Positions 4,679 to 5,449 of a stretch of DNA of 5,449 bases are shown one piece after another. Under the pieces are notes generated by a model. The model did no database searches. It had not been told where the DNA came from and worked only from the letters and a program-made list of their open reading frames with translations. Source of the DNA: Candidatus Rokuibacteriota bacterium. GTDB taxonomy: Bacteria; Methylomirabilota; Methylomirabilia; Rokubacteriales; CSP1-6. Both the position numbers and the translations under genes were made by a program. Position 1 is the stretch's first letter. Each line of letters opens with the position of its first letter. The stretch covers positions 998 through 6,446 of the forward strand of contig QHRS01000192.1 of assembly GCA_003221435.1 (NCBI GenBank), given 5' to 3'.

Positions 4679-5449
4679 ATGACACCGCGTGACATTGTCC
4701 GAGCCCGGGTAGGCTCCGAGAGTGGCATGGCCTTGCCCCTTGCCCTCCTCGTCCTGCTCGTGATCTCGGTGATGGGCTTCGCCCTCATCGGGGTGGGGAG
4801 GACAGAGCTCACCGTCGCGACGAGCTGTCGAGCGTATAATGCCGCCTTCTACGCAGCCGACGCCGGCCTCCAGAAAGGCCTGGTCGGTCTCCGGGATCTC
4901 TTTACGACGACAGCGACCCCCAGCCAGACCCAGCTCGACGGCATCGCGCCGCCGACGCTTTCGGACCCTAAGCTCAAGTTCGCCGCATTCTCGATCAAGC
5001 CGGGCGCAGCGCCGTACCGAACGACCTTCACCACTGGCCAGTACAAGGGCCTGTATGGCTTCGTGACCGACTACCAGATCACGTCTCAAGTCACCGGGGA
5101 CGGCGGGACCCAGGCCACCCTCACCCAGACGGTGCGGTACACATCAATCCCGCTCTTCCAGTTCGGAGTCTTTTACGGAAAGGGAGTCGACCTGGAGATT
5201 TACCCCGGCGCGAAGCCAATGATCTTTAACGGAAGGATCCACTCCAACAGCGACATCTACATGAAAGGCAGTAATGCGAGCTCCTTGCAGGTCGATTCGG
5301 CCATCACGTCGGCGGGGCGCATCTACCGCGATAGCAAGAGCGAGCCGGGCGCCCGGCAAGCAGATCCCCAGATCAAAGACGCCAACGGGATCTATCACGC
5401 CCTGAATTTCGACCACGATTGGCAGCCGGGGTTCACCACAAAGTGGGCG
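4679..5449 (+). CDS. pilX: PilX-like pilus assembly protein (partial, runs off the window end)
   Basis: The first 257 residues are present; the frame is open to the last base. The N-terminus has a basic leader ending ESG|MALPLALLVLLVI and a hydrophobic helix at 17-40. It lacks Glu at mature position 5, as PilX and GspK proteins do. YNAAFYAADAGLQKG (53-67) is the hallmark PilX_N segment. Residues 160-215 (FQFGVFYGKGVDLEIYPG, then FNGRIHSNSDIYM and SAGRIYRDSK) resemble the repetitive beta-rich domain of long PilX-like proteins with a DUF4900-type region. It would be a membrane-anchored pilus component working with pilW and pilV. ATG 4679 gives a 16-residue leader but has only a weak AAGAAG upstream. 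An in-frame GTG at 4628 overlaps the pilV stop as GTGA, with AGGG 4 nt before it, and would give a 33-residue leader. Confidence 0.85.
   Translation, partial: MTPRDIVRARVGSESGMALPLALLVLLVISVMGFALIGVGRTELTVATSCRAYNAAFYAADAGLQKGLVGLRDLFTTTATPSQTQLDGIAPPTLSDPKLKFAAFSIKPGAAPYRTTFTTGQYKGLYGFVTDYQITSQVTGDGGTQATLTQTVRYTSIPLFQFGVFYGKGVDLEIYPGAKPMIFNGRIHSNSDIYMKGSNASSLQVDSAITSAGRIYRDSKSEPGARQADPQIKDANGIYHALNFDHDWQPGFTTKWA

Noticed and set aside
4376..5089. - strand frame of 237 codons across pilV and pilX
   Set aside because: Antisense shadow of two genes with clear prepilin signatures.

Overview
The window is GC-rich bacterial DNA from a Gram-negative-type organism. The GC-rich codon bias, a luciferase-like flavin oxidoreductase and a type IV minor pilin operon would fit a soil or subsurface lineage such as Rokubacteria/NC10 or a deltaproteobacterium. 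That placement is inference only; the window holds no phylogenetic marker.

Left part (1-1406). The first bases are probably the last codons of a + strand gene. A strong GC hairpin with a weak T-rich tail follows and looks like its terminator. A roughly 300-base gap contains this hairpin and a second one of unknown role. A complete cysteine synthase-family PLP enzyme follows on the - strand. It is divergent from the next gene, and the two share a 150-bp promoter region.

Middle (1407-3186). A complete luciferase-like (LLM class) flavin-dependent oxidoreductase is followed by a small, probably exported two-cysteine protein. Coding-like codon bias continues in frame for about 54 bases past that small gene's TAG stop. 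Next is an AT-richer gap with a perfect 10-bp inverted repeat and a possible sigma-70 promoter.

Right part (3187-5449). A near-perfect sigma-54 promoter (TGGCAGG-N4-TTGCT) precedes a tightly packed minor-pilin operon: a PilW/GspJ-like prepilin, a 36-codon micro-gene, a PilV-like prepilin, and a PilX-like protein cut by the window end. These proteins would prime and cap type IV pilus or pseudopilus assembly in the inner membrane; a pilY1-type gene may follow outside the window.

No wholly new system is proven. The points most worth checking are the sigma-54 control of a minor-pilin operon with a puzzling pilW start, the 36-aa micro-gene carrying a pilus-associated-looking proline motif, matching Cys-Pro loops in the two prepilins, and the in-frame TAG interruption in the small secreted gene.
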